From assembly GCA_946811185.2 (NCBI GenBank), contig OX328105.1, positions 32,243,394 through 32,307,393 on the forward strand: DNA of 64,000 nucleotides, read 5' to 3'. The translations under genes and the position numbers were made by a program. The stretch is from Hippopus hippopus (Eukaryota > Mollusca > Bivalvia > Cardiida > Cardiidae). Positions 1-9,489 of the stretch are shown in pieces; positions within the stretch are counted from its first letter, which is position 1, and the number at the start of each line of letters is the position of its first letter. A model generated the notes under the pieces. It did no database searches. It was not told where the DNA came from and worked only from the letters and a program-made list of their open reading frames with translations.

Positions 1-48
1 TGTTGTGGGCCGCTTTCAACATTATTTCAGTCATATTGTTGCGACAGC
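1..48 (-). repeat. SINE 3'-end fragment
   Basis: The stretch matches the 3' tail of the SINEs at 41403-41672 and 679-990 (TTTCAACATTATTTCAG shared) in the minus orientation. The rest of the element lies before the window or is lost. Confidence 0.5.
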
Positions 49-678
49 TTATTTATAAGTATGCCCTGGTCTCACCGGTAATAGGTCAAGTCTCTGTGTT
101 GCCTTGCCCAAGGATATTCCGGGCAAAAACAAAACGTTTATGGCCAGGGTCAACCCGGGCTTCCAGGTTGCGAATCCTTCACTTCAACCTCACTAGAGCT
201 AGGCAGAGCTCTAAGGTGTCTTGCCGACGAAAAAACAAAGCATTTCTAGTCAGGATCAATCCAGGACTTAAGGGCATGAAAAAACGAATCACAACATTCT
301 CTTCGATTTTCAGGAGTGGAAGGTGCCATTTGGCAGTCTCTACAACTTTACAAATTTCATGGTTCGCTGGTCACGTGACGAACTCCAGAGCTGAACCCTC
401 TTCACCAGACAACAGACTATTTGATATATCCCTAGTGGGCGTATCTGTAAACCACATGTTAGATGTGACTGAAATAATGAGATTTGTCGTTGATAGCGTT
501 GGAAAACATTGTTGGAAACGGATAAAGTGTTGGCAGCATTTTCTCTTTTTCCCACAACATTTTCTAAGTCAGCTTCCTCCGGGTCGTTATAAACACTGGA
601 ATGTTTGGTAAAGGGTTATCTCTTAACGCTATACATTATGATACATATGCTCTAAGTTAACAGTTTGTTAATTTTCAT

Positions 679-990
679 ATGGTTTTAATGCCGTTTTCAG
701 CATTATCTCGGTTATATCGCGGTAGGCAGGTGCACCTATCCATGCTTTCCCAGAGTTTTTTTTTTTTTTACCAGTGCTTTGCACGATATTCTTTTAAAGC
801 TTCTGGTTGCTTTCCAACATAGTCATTGCCAAAACGATGATCAGCGTTGAGAAAGGAATGATTCCTGTCGCAATGACTATCATCAATCCTCAGAAAGAAT
901 CCGACAGGGCTTGAGATTCAAACACACCATCTCTTGGTTTCAAGTCATGTACGCTATGACTGCGTTACCGGGCTCGGCTCAAGTTAATAG
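679..990 (-). repeat. tRNA-derived SINE, family 2
   Basis: This is a minus-oriented SINE. Its 3' domain (about 679-900) aligns by eye with the copies at 9490-9784 and 41403-41672. It is followed by a degenerate reverse-complement B box (GAGATTCAAACACACC, near 910-925). A T-run at about 757-770 interrupts the body. The head is too eroded to be a tRNA gene. Confidence 0.6.
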
Positions 991-1467
991 ACAAAACCGT
1001 CATGTAGCAATTCTTAGTCCGTTTGGATTAAAGTATCTTCAAAAATATCGGAAAGTGCAGATCAGTGATCAGACTGCAAGTGCTGTGCAGTCTGATCTTC
1101 ATCTACACCACTAGTAGTGGCACATTATCTTGCCCTTAGAGTTAACATATTACTTTACAAATATAACTTTTCATGCCAGCACATTTGACATTTTTCTGGG
1201 AAAAAATAAAATTACTGTGAAAAAGGTGCAGCAGTTATTGTTCCTTACCCCACAATACTGCGAGTACTCATGAGAAATGAATTGTGATATTTATGTTTTC
1301 TTCAAATGTTTGCCCCTTTTTTGGTTAGGCCATGAAATGTGTGGGCGAACAGGCCCTTAAAGTTAAGGGTCTACCTTTATTGAAATACAAGTAAAATTAC
1401 TGGTGAAGGGAGTTCATAGTAACTATGAACTGTATAATAGGCCAGAGGCCCAGTATGACAAAATTGT

Positions 1468-1494
1468 ATCGTGTTGCATTGTATTGTATTGTAT

Positions 1495-1533
<39 letters not shown>

Positions 1534-1672
1534 TCCATTAAGTACCATGACATTAATTTTGTAAAAAACAGTTTGTTATATGAGGATGTACATATTTATG
1601 TATAAGTCAATAAAGATTCAGATTTTGATTCTTATTCTTATTGTATTGTATTGTGTTGTATTGTATTGTTCT
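1468..1672. repeat. ATTGT pentamer runs and GA microsatellite
   Basis: Two runs of (TATTG)n, near 1470-1495 and 1637-1670, flank a (GA)n tract at about 1501-1531. There is no coding potential. Confidence 0.9.
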
Positions 1673-1944
1673 ATACCAGGCGACATTTTAGACCTGTCTA
1701 GATTGAAAGCATTTGCAGACAGTAACTTAAATTAGGATGTAATGTTAGTATTTGTATATTGTAAGAAAGAGCAGAAAACATCGTAGGAAAAGGAGTATTT
1801 GTCTATAAAAAATAAGAGAGGAGAACACATTGTTGGAAGAGGAGAAAATGCTGGTTACCAGCATTTTCTCCTTTTCCAACAATGTTTTCAGAAGCTCTGT
1901 TCACTGGTGTCTTTAAAACACAGGATTGTGTGTTAAAGGGTAAT
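1672..1944 (+). mobile_element. Family A palindromic MITE
   Basis: The copy carries the family A order: GACATTTTAGACCTGTC, then AAGCATTTGCAGAC, then the hairpin core (about 1822-1889; GGAGAAAATGCTGGT mirrored by ACCAGCATTTTCTCC), then TGTGTTAAAGGGTAA at the right end. The left TTAA is not recognisable. An extra partial core (AGGAAAAGGAG, near 1785) suggests internal duplication. Confidence 0.7.
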
Positions 1945-2362
1945 CATTTCCAGATTTGTTATAAAACCAACGCTATGGGATCTGGAGACGCCACATTAAA
2001 ATAATTATACATTTACATTTGTTTCATTCTGGCAGCTGTGTGAACCCTTTGAATTGAAATAATATTGCCCTAGCCTCGCATTCAGGCCCTGCATTTGAGT
2101 AATTCTATCAAACAAGGAACACACCTATAATAAACCTACAGAAATATATGTTGTTATTTGCCCTTTATCTAAAATACAGACACTGAGAACATTATATAAG
2201 TGTACTTCTTTTGTAGTTTTATTTCATGATTTTCTTTCATTGAAAATGCTCTATTTAATGGACTGAAACCAGTTTAATTATTACCTATGCTTCCTCTGGT
2301 AATCCTATCTCTGTGGGTGGAATGGATGAGGGAATGGAGAAAGGGGTGAAAGGTGACCGGAA

Positions 2363-2384
2363 AGAAAGAAAGAAAGAAAGAAAG
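2363..2384. repeat. GAAA microsatellite
   Basis: A short (GAAA)n tract in otherwise unannotated A/T-rich sequence (1945-2539). Confidence 0.85.
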
Positions 2385-2539
2385 TCCAAGGGTCGTTAAA
2401 ACATAGGACTGTTTCGCAAAAAGGTTAATTTTTCAAAAAAATTAGGGGATTCAGTTTAAACTGCTGTTCTGTACTTATTTTATTAAATTTCAATTTTTTT
2501 TATAAAGACAATGTAAAACAATTAAGTCGTTATTTAAGA

Positions 2540-2706
2540 AATAATCTTCTTTCTATCGTGGTTTATCGTTCAATAAACCACAGTTGTGAGTTATGAGGCA
2601 CAATAAATAATCCACGAGGGCGATAGCCCGAGTGCTTTATTCATTGCGCCTCATAACTCACAACGTGGTTTATTGAACGATAAACCACGATAGAAAGAAG
2701 ATTATT
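2540..2706. repeat. 167-bp near-perfect hairpin palindrome
   Basis: The left arm starts AATAATCTTCTTTCTATCGT and the right arm ends with its reverse complement. The arms (about 2540-2612 and 2634-2706) differ at only a few positions, around a centre reading GGGCGATAGCCC. No open frame is present. It is most likely a foldback MITE; no transposase family could be assigned. Confidence 0.85.
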
Positions 2707-2795
2707 TTGATTCTAACATGACCAACTCTTAATTCATACTTAGAGTAAAAACGCGGATGCAGATTATATTCCGTTGAATAACTTACTTACTTTAT

Positions 2796-2852
2796 ACAGA
2801 ATGACGTCACTCTATATAGAATGACGTCACTCTACATAGAATAACGTAGATT
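2796..2852. repeat. Tandem ~20-bp units containing TGACGTCA
   Basis: Three consecutive units of the type AGAATGACGTCACTCTAT. The first two contain the palindrome TGACGTCA (2802-2809, 2822-2829), which is the CRE consensus; the third is degraded. No gene start is nearby, so a regulatory role is not supported. Confidence 0.7.
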
Positions 2853-3039
2853 TTACCACGCTTTCGTTGTACTGTGTTTATAGAGCCGAATTCACGTGTT
2901 ATGATAGAATGATTTACAAGTCATTGTCTTTAGAAAACAGTAATTATTCAATGAAATTAGAATATATTCAAACAAAAAAAAAAACATTCGTAAAGTTTTT
3001 GTATTGTTTTAAGCACTTTACCACATACTCCAATTTTTA

Positions 3040-3250
3040 ATGACCTTGGAGAAGCAGACTCCTAAAAACCTTGTGAGAAAAGGAGAAAATGCTTGTAACT
3101 ACAACTTTCTGCTTTCCCACAATGGTGTCTTCCGCTCCCAAAGACAAATCGCAACACTTGTGGCTAATTTATTTATTTATTTATTTTTTTTTTCTACAAT
3201 TGTTCCAATTTAGACAAGTCAAAAGAATTTGTCGTCTTAGAGTTAGTCGG
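3040..3250 (-). mobile_element. Family A MITE remnant
   Basis: The copy has GTGAGAAAAGGAGAAAATGC (near 3073-3092), a decayed mirror half, and further on TTTAGACAAGTCAAAAGAAT, the minus-strand version of the family's TTTAGACTTGTC segment. A T-rich run (3165-3193) has expanded inside it. It lies just left of the mariner element. Confidence 0.55.
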
Positions 3251-3314
3251 GATTATATCACTAAAATTGCAAGAAGAGAAATGAAAAAAGTAAATCTTGA
3301 TCAGGCTGCACATA

Positions 3315-3343
3315 CGAGGGGTGATCAGAAAGAACGCGGACCA
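3315..3343 (+). repeat. Mariner terminal inverted repeat (3' end of element)
   Basis: Begins CGAGGGGTGATCAGAAAG directly after TA and mirrors 4613-4641 with two mismatches. It lies downstream of the transposase stop codon. Confidence 0.95.
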
Positions 3344-3386
3344 GTGCCTTTATCGGAATATTGTTATAAAAATCAACTTGGAATGT

Positions 3387-4451
3387 TTACTGTTTTTCAA
3401 AGTAACCTCCTTTGTGTTCTATGCACTTATTCATTCTTGATTCCCATGCGCGAAACACGTGCGCGAGCCCGTCACGTGACATCACTCTCAACGACCCGGT
3501 CATGGCATGGGTTAGCTCCTCTCTGCTCTCGTAGCGCGTGCCACGTAGAGAATCTTTCAAAACAGGAAATAGCCAAAAGTCACATGGGGCCAGGTCTGGA
3601 CTATAGGCAGGATGGTCTAATGTTTCTATGTTTAGTTTTTTCAAAACTTCCTGTACAAGTTTGGCTTTGTGAGCGGGAGCATTATCTTGATGTAAAATGA
3701 CGCCTCTCCATAGAAGTTCCGGCTGTTTTTTTCGGATGGCCTGTATTAAATTCATTCGAATAATGCTGGCATAATACTCAGCATTGACTGTAGTATGTAT
3801 AGGTACAACATGATTTAGAAGAAAACGTTGAGAAGAGAAAAACATGATGCACATAACTTTACCAACAGACTTAGAAAGTTTGGCTTTAACAGGGGACGGC
3901 GATGTTGGATGTTTCCATACACTGCTTTGTTGTTTAGATTCGGGCTCGTAAAAGTGTACCCATGTTTCATCGCATGTCACAATACGATCAGTAAAGTTTG
4001 ATCCTTCTTTCCTAATGCGTTCTAAAATTTCAGAACAAATTTCGACCCTAACCCCCATTTGCTCGGGCGTCAGTAGCCGAGGCACCCACCTTGCACAAAC
4101 ACGCGACATTCCAAGTTTGTCAGTTAAAATCTCCTGTACACTTCCATAGGAAATGCTAAATGTGTCAGCTATTTCCCTGACAGTAACTCGACGATCTTGC
4201 TTTACATGCTGCTGCACATCCGCGATAGTTTTGTCCGTTACTGATGTTGATGGACGGCCAGATTTAGGGTCATTTTCAACGGTTTCGCGTCCTTCTCTAA
4301 ATCGTCCAATCCATTTACAAATACTGGTTTTCTTAAGTGCTGAGTCCCCATAAACTTTATCTAAATCGGCCTTAATTTCCGATGAAGACTTTCCGAGTTT
4401 AACGTAAAACTTTATAATTACTCTCTGCTCAAATAAAACGTCATCCGACAT
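3387..4451 (-). CDS. Mariner transposase, intact
   Basis: A 354-codon frame reads from ATG at 4451 to the stop ending at 3387, within the usual size of mariner transposases (about 345-355 aa). The N-terminal third is the paired helix-turn-helix DNA-binding region (about residues 1-120), with the linker DPKSGRPSTS at 61-70. The WVPHEL-type motif appears as WVPRLL (122-127). The RNase-H-like domain has D161 in CDETW, D256 in HQDNAPAH and D291 in YSPDLAPCD; the last two are separated by exactly 34 residues (DD34D). The protein would cut and paste the element at TA sites in the nucleus. No frameshift or stop is seen, unlike the mariner at 41.9-43 kb. The start is the first ATG, about 190 bp inside the right-hand end. 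Whether it is active cannot be judged from sequence alone. Confidence 0.96.
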   Translation of the reverse strand: MSDDVLFEQRVIIKFYVKLGKSSSEIKADLDKVYGDSALKKTSICKWIGRFREGRETVENDPKSGRPSTSVTDKTIADVQQHVKQDRRVTVREIADTFSISYGSVQEILTDKLGMSRVCARWVPRLLTPEQMGVRVEICSEILERIRKEGSNFTDRIVTCDETWVHFYEPESKQQSSVWKHPTSPSPVKAKLSKSVGKVMCIMFFSSQRFLLNHVVPIHTTVNAEYYASIIRMNLIQAIRKKQPELLWRGVILHQDNAPAHKAKLVQEVLKKLNIETLDHPAYSPDLAPCDFWLFPVLKDSLRGTRYESREELTHAMTGSLRVMSRDGLAHVFRAWESRMNKCIEHKGGYFEKQ

Positions 4452-4612
4452 TGTGAACCGCTAACGCAGTATGTGATGTCATTGAAATGACGTCACTCTT
4501 TTCTTATTTGCCTATGACGTCATTTAAACGCTTGAGTAAGTAACCAGGTAATTAATGTTCATCTGTGCAAATTTTTGTTATCTTAAGTAAAGTAGTTTTT
4601 GAAATAATCGGG

Positions 4613-4641
4613 TGGTTCGCGTTCTTTCTGATCACCCCACG
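4613..4641 (-). repeat. Mariner terminal inverted repeat (5' end of element)
   Basis: Read on the minus strand it begins CGTGGGGTGATCAGAAAG next to TA (4642-4643), mirroring 3315-3343. It lies upstream of the transposase start; the leader between them holds two TGACGTCA palindromes (4488-4495, 4515-4522). Confidence 0.95.
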
Positions 4642-4764
4642 TACACTTACCGCTTCAATATACATGGTAGCGAACACACGGACAAGGGTGTTTATTATTT
4701 TTTTTGTTGTTGTTGTTAAAATGGATTGTTCTTTGTTACATATACTTAACACTTTCAATTCAAA

Positions 4765-4933
4765 GTTTTAACGACCGTGACAAACAAGGCTTTTGAAAAC
4801 ATTGTGAGAAAAGGAGAAAATGCTGTTTCCTACGCTGTCAGCTCACTTGTATCAATTTCGAACTTGTGGTCTACAGTAACTATTCAGTTTGGAACAGTCA
4901 ACATAATTATTGTTGTTTAGATAAAGGATAACG
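4765..4933 (-). mobile_element. Family A MITE remnant
   Basis: TTTTGAAAACATTGTGAGAA and AGGAGAAAATGCTG are recognisable, followed by a decayed minus-strand half that ends GATAAAGGATAAC. The mirror half of the hairpin is lost. Confidence 0.5.
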
Positions 4934-4995
4934 CTCCAAAAGTCAAGAAGTGTTTAACTGCACAGATGTATTCACAAGCAAAATTAACACAACAG

Positions 4996-5460
4996 TACTC
5001 TTGCAACACTTAGTGTATGAGTCATGTTCTGTGAAACGGGGGTTTATTGCATCTCCGTGATGCATTAAACCGAGCAAGTCATTATCTAATTATGGATCCA
5101 TAAAAATCCATTTTGTCTTACAAGGAACTATATCATGAGGAAGACTGGTCCTTAGGCATAAAGAAAAGTGACCAATAGCTACAATTTTCGACCCAGGTCA
5201 GCCTGCACGGACTGCGCAGGCTGACCTGAGTCGACACTTTGTGCAGATGCATAAAAATCCCTTTTCACAGAGCATAGCTCCTATTAAACACCCGACCCTC
5301 TTCGACGTGGGATATACGATCTACTGAAACGCAGACCTAATAGGTTAACAAGCGCACGGTATTGATCTAAGATCAGAATGCATGTTCATTGCAGTCTGAT
5401 CTTAATCTATATCATCCAAAAAAGCCACAGTTTTCGCCTAAGACGATGAAAGAAAGGGTA
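4996..5460 (+). mobile_element. Family C MITE with family D nested inside
   Basis: A degenerate family C left end (near 4997-5018) is followed by a complete family D element (5019-5280), then by the C right part: the palindromic core with GCAGTCTGATCTTAATCTAT (5392-5411) and GAAAGAAAGGGTA at the end. D sits at the same position within C as in the copies at 5813, 8743 and 47361. Confidence 0.6.
5019..5280. mobile_element. Family D MITE
   Basis: Termini GAGTCATGTTCTGTG and CACAGAGCATAGCTC are inverted repeats. The body contains TATGGATCCATAAA and an internal palindrome with CAGCCTGCACGGACTGCGCA (5209-5228). Flanks GTAT and CTAT fit a decayed 4-bp target duplication. Confidence 0.75.
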
Positions 5461-5551
5461 AAAAAAAACAATACTTGTTCTTCTTCCGCCATGCTAAACG
5501 CCTTTCACAATCACACAAGGTCATTAGAATTCGCTGAAACCTGCCATCTAA

Positions 5552-5666
5552 CTTATTTACCCAACGACAAAACATTTAAATTGAAATCATATGCAAGCAA
5601 TAATTTGAATGTAGCTGAAATCAAGGGGTTTGTCATTAAAATGTCGGAAGCATTACCATGGGAAAA

Positions 5667-5703
<37 letters not shown>

Positions 5704-5772
5704 GAACTAGTGATAATATTTTCAAAAACCTTCTTTCTCAGGGTCATTAAAACTTGTTTAGTTAAGGATTTT
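5552..5772 (+). mobile_element. Family A MITE with CA microsatellite at its centre
   Basis: The left part reads CCCAACGACAAAACATTTAAAT and the right part ends CTTTCTCAGGGTCATTAAAAC, both as in family A. In place of the hairpin core is an (AC)n run (5669-5701). The microsatellite has apparently expanded where the palindrome tip was. Confidence 0.65.
5669..5701. repeat. (AC)n microsatellite
   Basis: An uninterrupted run of about 16 AC units in the middle of a family A element. Confidence 0.98.
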
Positions 5773-5840
5773 TTGTGCAGATGTATACCACAGGCGAAAT
5801 TTACACAGAAGAATTAACTTTTTCAACGCCACCTTCATAT

Positions 5841-6102
5841 GAGCCCTGTTCTGTGAAAAGGGGGTTTAATGCCTCTGCGAAAAGTATCGACTCAGGTCAG
5901 CCTGCGCATTCCGCGCAGGCTGACCTGAACCGAAACTTTTCGCTATTGGTCAATTTTCTGTTTGTCAAAGGACCAATCTACCTCATGATTAAGTCGGTTA
6001 TTTAAGAAAGTAGCTCTTATGGATCTATAATTATGTGATGAGTTGGGCTGGTATCACGTATAACGGAGATGCATTAAGCCCCCTTTTGCCAGAGCATGGT
6101 TC
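5841..6102. mobile_element. Family D MITE (first of two adjacent copies)
   Basis: Termini GAGCCCTGTTCTGTG and GCCAGAGCATGGTTC. The internal palindrome around TCAGCCTGCGCATTCCGCGC (5897-5916) and ATGGATCTATAATTATGTGA (6019-6038) are family hallmarks. Confidence 0.85.
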
Positions 6103-6111
6103 ATGTATTAT

Positions 6112-6383
6112 GAGACATGCTCTATGAAAAAGGGATTTAATTCATCTGGAAAACGTATTGACCTAGCTGAGTCAGCCAGCGCTTTCCACGCAGGCTGACC
6201 CGGGCCGAAACTTTTTGCGTTTGGTCACTTTTCAGAATCATGTATGTCAAAAGACCATTGTACCTTATGATTCAGTAGGTTGTTAGAAAAAACGGATCTC
6301 ATGGATCCATAATTATGTGATGACTTACTCAGTATCATGCATCACGGAGATGCATTTAGCCCCCTTTTCCCAGAGTATGGCTC
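6112..6383. mobile_element. Family D MITE (second adjacent copy)
   Basis: Termini GAGACATGCTCTATG and CCAGAGTATGGCTC; same internal order as the neighbour. It lies 9 bp after the first copy in the same orientation. Confidence 0.85.
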
Positions 6384-6391
6384 AATATTAT

Positions 6392-6655
6392 GGCCTTCAA
6401 CACGCGAGAAGAGACATTCGGACATTTGCGTAAAGTGTCTTCCCGGATCAGCCTGCGCAGTCCACGCAGGCTAATCCGAGACGGCACTTTACGACTACAT
6501 TAGATTTTGTGCTACAGTAGACTTGGGCAAAACAGAAAATTACATAAAAACGGAAAGTATCGTTTCGGATTAGCCTGCGTGGACTGCGCAGGCTGATCCG
6601 AGACGACACTTTACGCAAATGTCCGAATGCCCCTTTTTTTCGCGTTTTGCAAGCC
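6392..6655. mobile_element. Family E MITE
   Basis: Termini GGCCTTCAACACGCGAGAAG and, mirrored, CGCGTTTTGCAAGCC. Two internal palindromes (near 6446-6478 and 6568-6600) repeat GCAGGCTRATCCGAGACG. It matches the cleaner copy at 22597-22828. Confidence 0.85.
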
Positions 6656-7064
6656 ATTTATAATCTCAATCTCTTTCGGCGACTGAAAAGACAACCCTCT
6701 GAAACTCAGATTTCTTGTTTTATTCTTTTTAAGGTTTAACTACATGTTCTATGCAGTCTTATCTTGATCTTTGCCGTCTGCAAGAAACCATGTTTTCGCC
6801 TAATGGGAAAGGGTGGAAAACAATACATATCGTTCTTCCGCTATGCAAAGGGTTTCTGACACTTTATTTGTTTTGCGTTTACTTATCGTCGCCATCGGTT
6901 GCCCATATGGGCGATGCCCCTAGAAGACTGACGGTCATTTAAGTTGAGCACGATACAGGACGAAACCTATCCTAAATATTGCTTTGTTCTCTAACGTGTT
7001 CTGTATACATAGCACCGTCACAGAAGACCTTGATTAAAGTCCCGTTCGAATGATTATTGGTGAT

Positions 7065-7150
7065 TTAGGCTGGCCAACAATGGGAATCGAACCCATGCCC
7101 TTATCGTTCTTCCGCAATGTGGAATACTCTATGACACATCTACAGCTGAA
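7065..7150 (-). repeat. tRNA-like sequence (SINE head or tRNA pseudogene)
   Basis: On the minus strand the perfect B box GGTTCGATTCC (about 7093-7103) is part of GGGCATGGGTTCGATTCCCA, but the A-box side is poorly conserved and no acceptor stem can be paired. A functional tRNA gene is unlikely. Confidence 0.45.
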
Positions 7151-7189
7151 GGTCGATTAATTACCTTTTGCGTCCGTTTAACGCTCTAC

Positions 7190-7330
7190 CAAAATATTAA
7201 ACCTTTAGACTTGTTCCAAATTTAAAGCATCGGCAGACGACGATAATCAAAATACATCGTAGGGAAAGGAGAAGCTGCTTATTATCAGCATTTTCTCCTT
7301 TTCCCACATTGTTTTCAACAGCCTTCTTTT
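7190..7330 (-). mobile_element. Family A MITE, truncated
   Basis: TAGACTTGTTCCAAATTTAA and a hairpin core (GGAAAGGAGAAGCTGC mirrored by CAGCATTTTCTCCTTTTCC) are present. It is cut after GTTTTCAACAGCC, where a short family D fragment follows (7333-7400). Confidence 0.6.
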
Positions 7331-7400
7331 TTGCAGGCTGACCTGGGTCTATACTTTTAGAACCTACATTAAACCCTCTTTTCACACAGCCTGGCTCTTT

Positions 7401-8742
7401 GTACATGTTAAAGATAAAAAGGCCTAAGAGTCTTTTAAAAAAGGCACAAGTAACAAATACTTCTAAAAACAGAAAATATCAGATAAGATAAAAAACTAGT
7501 AATGATGAAATTTGTGAAATTTTCAGCAAGAAGTAAAAACGTAATTATTGCGATTTCAAACTTTATTCTGCAGGCAATTTCTCCTTAAGGCACAATTTTT
7601 TTCACAAAAATGCCGTCTATAGGTTTTACTGTGTTAACCAGATTTTTCGAATAAGAATGAAAAATAAAATAAAACTACCTTGAGCAAGTAAACTTGACAT
7701 CTGAACTGAAAGAATAATTCCGTATAAAACCCGCATTATTGGTCCAGTTTGAAATTTCCCAGAATATGAGTGCCAGCAATGTTTCCACCAAATTCCCTTA
7801 AAATTCTTCTCTTTTCCACACACACACAAGAGTTTATCGTTGACGATACCGTTGTCGCTAATGTTGGTGTAGGAATAGATTTTGCCTCACAATTCCGGGA
7901 TTAGCAGATTAACAGATGATGAGAAAATGTCAAAATTGTTTCGCATAACTCACTGTAAATGTTTATTCTACCGCTATGAAAAGCGCGGACACGACTCTCT
8001 CAGGAGAAAAAAAGAAACAAACACATTAAAAAAAGCACGCATAAGCAGATGACTAAATCAACTTGATGTCTGGTAAACGCTTTTAAAAGTGGTTATCCTC
8101 CGATGGTTACCCCAAAATGCCTTCCCCGAATAAAAATCCAGATTTTTATCAAATTTCTATGAGGTCTGTATCATAAACAAGGAAGATGAAGTGATGACAG
8201 CAGACGAGCAAAAAATGATGATCACTGACGCTTTCTCTGTAACAAGCACAGCGTCCAGCTGATCCCGATGAATCATGCCTCGGGCACGTGACATAAGCTG
8301 TTAAGTTTTTCTTTGTATTCATACACGACTTCAGCTCACTTTGTAGACAATTAAGATTAAGATTAGACTGCCCAGAGTTTGGCGTTTGATCTCGGATCGA
8401 AAGTGCTTCTTATCCTATGGAATATACTGGCAAAAGAGCGACAAAAGTCGACTATTTCCTACAGGTTGAAAAACTTACAATACTTTTACCTAGCACTCGA
8501 CCTTTATCTTGCTAAAATAACCATTTTTCAGTCAACTTCGTGTTTTTCATTTCCTCTGGGAAAAAAGTCTTTGAAATCATTATGGGCTTACAATGAAAAA
8601 TGCCATCCTTTGAACTAAAATTCCGTTGGCGTCTGCAAATGCTTTCGGTAAGTGAGCTAGTGCTCGAGATTGCCTCCCAGTGGACATCGAAACCAAGTCA
8701 GTGGTCATCGAACCAAAAACTTAATCCAGCAAACCCAACGCT
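7401..8742. other. No gene or repeat recognised
   Basis: A/T-rich unique-looking sequence. Open frames here (for example 8379-8618 on +) are short, lack splice context and resemble nothing known to me. Confidence 0.4.
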
Positions 8743-9226
8743 TTAACTCCTTCAGCGTCAAATATATGAGCCATGCTCTATGAAAAGGGGGCTTAATGCA
8801 TCTGCGAAAAGTATCGACCCAGGTCAGCCTGCGCAGTCCGCGCAAGCTGACCTGGGCCGAAACTTTTCGCTATTGGTCAATTTTCTGTATGTCAAAGGAC
8901 CAGTCTACCTAATGATCAAGTCGGTTGTTGAAAGAAATGGTTATTTTGGATCCATAATTATGTGATGACTTGCCTGGCATCATGTATGACGGAGGTGCAT
9001 TAAGCCCCCTTTTGCCAGAGCATGGCTCATATAAACTTGACCTCTTTCGATTGCTGAAACTTAAATCCAATACAGTGTAGACAAATTTTATTTTTATTTC
9101 ACAGGCTTTTAAAAAACAAGCAGACGATATGAATCCAAGATCAGACTGCACGTTCTGTGCAGTCTGATCTTGATCTATGCCGTCCGCAAAAGCCCATGTT
9201 TTCGCCCATGGCACTGAAAGGGTTAG
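8743..9226 (+). mobile_element. Family C MITE with family D nested inside
   Basis: Left end TTAACTCCTTCAGCGTCAAA; family D at 8768-9028; the right part has GATCAGACTGCACGTTCTGT (9150-9169) with its mirror, then GCACTGAAAGGGTTAG. The flanks of D (ATAT on both sides) compared with the D-free copy at 11591 (CAAATATATTAAC) give a 4-bp target duplication ATAT. Confidence 0.8.
8768..9028. mobile_element. Family D MITE
   Basis: Well-preserved 261-bp copy with termini GAGCCATGCTCTATG / GCCAGAGCATGGCTC and the palindrome GACCCAGGTCAGCCTGCGCA (8816-8835) mirrored just downstream. Confidence 0.9.
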
Positions 9227-9308
9227 ACGCTGGGCCAAGATACAACTCTGCACAGTTCTACACGCCAACCATGTTTACTTTCAAACTGCTGAGCACGATT
9301 CAATAAGC

Positions 9309-9386
9309 CTTTTGCGGACAGTGTAGACTAAGATCAGGCTGCACAGAACGTGAAGTTTGATCTTAGATCTACACTGTCCGATACGT
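9309..9386. repeat. Family B palindromic core
   Basis: GCGGACAGTGTAGACTAAGATC and TAGATCTACACTGTCCGAT form a hairpin. Outer ends are not recognised. Similar isolated cores occur near 11040-11105, 12530-12590, 13870-13935, 14505-14575, 15915-15985, 38880-38950 and 43785-43830. Confidence 0.6.
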
Positions 9387-9489
9387 TGTGGTTGTTTTTC
9401 CCCAACGCGAAGAGCACGGGAATCGAAATATCTTGGTTTGTACTACTGGCTGAATCTTTTAATTCGATTACTAGTATTTCGTTGTTTAT

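Larger units (their letters stand above)
3315..4641 (-). mobile_element. Complete mariner transposon
   Basis: The element is 1,327 bp, bounded by TA dinucleotides (3313-3314 and 4642-4643), the expected Tc1/mariner target duplication. Both ends carry 29-bp terminal inverted repeats starting CGAGGGGTGATCAGAAAG and CGTGGGGTGATCAGAAAG, which differ at two positions. One open frame for a full-length DD34D transposase fills the interior. Length, TIR length, TSD and ORF are all typical of mariner. It is the only intact autonomous-looking element in the window. Confidence 0.96.
5813..6830 (+). mobile_element. Family C MITE carrying three nested MITEs
   Basis: The left end is TTAACTTTTTCAACGCC (5813). 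Two family D copies (5841-6102, 6112-6383) and one family E copy (6392-6655) follow. The C right half then resumes at about 6660 (CTCTTTCGGCGACTGAAA) and contains ATGCAGTCTTATCTTGATCT, TTTTCGCCTAATGG and GAAAGGGTGG near 6827. Removing the three insertions leaves a continuous C-like element. Confidence 0.65.

Noticed and set aside
2796..2852. Clustered TGACGTCA as a CRE-controlled promoter
   Set aside because: The copies are part of a tandem repeat with no gene start nearby; the palindrome also appears in the mariner leader.
3089..3700. A 203-codon plus-strand frame
   Set aside because: Its second half is antisense to the mariner transposase and its first half is a MITE remnant with a T-run.
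8909..9268. A 119-codon minus-strand frame
   Set aside because: It is read through nested D and C MITEs.
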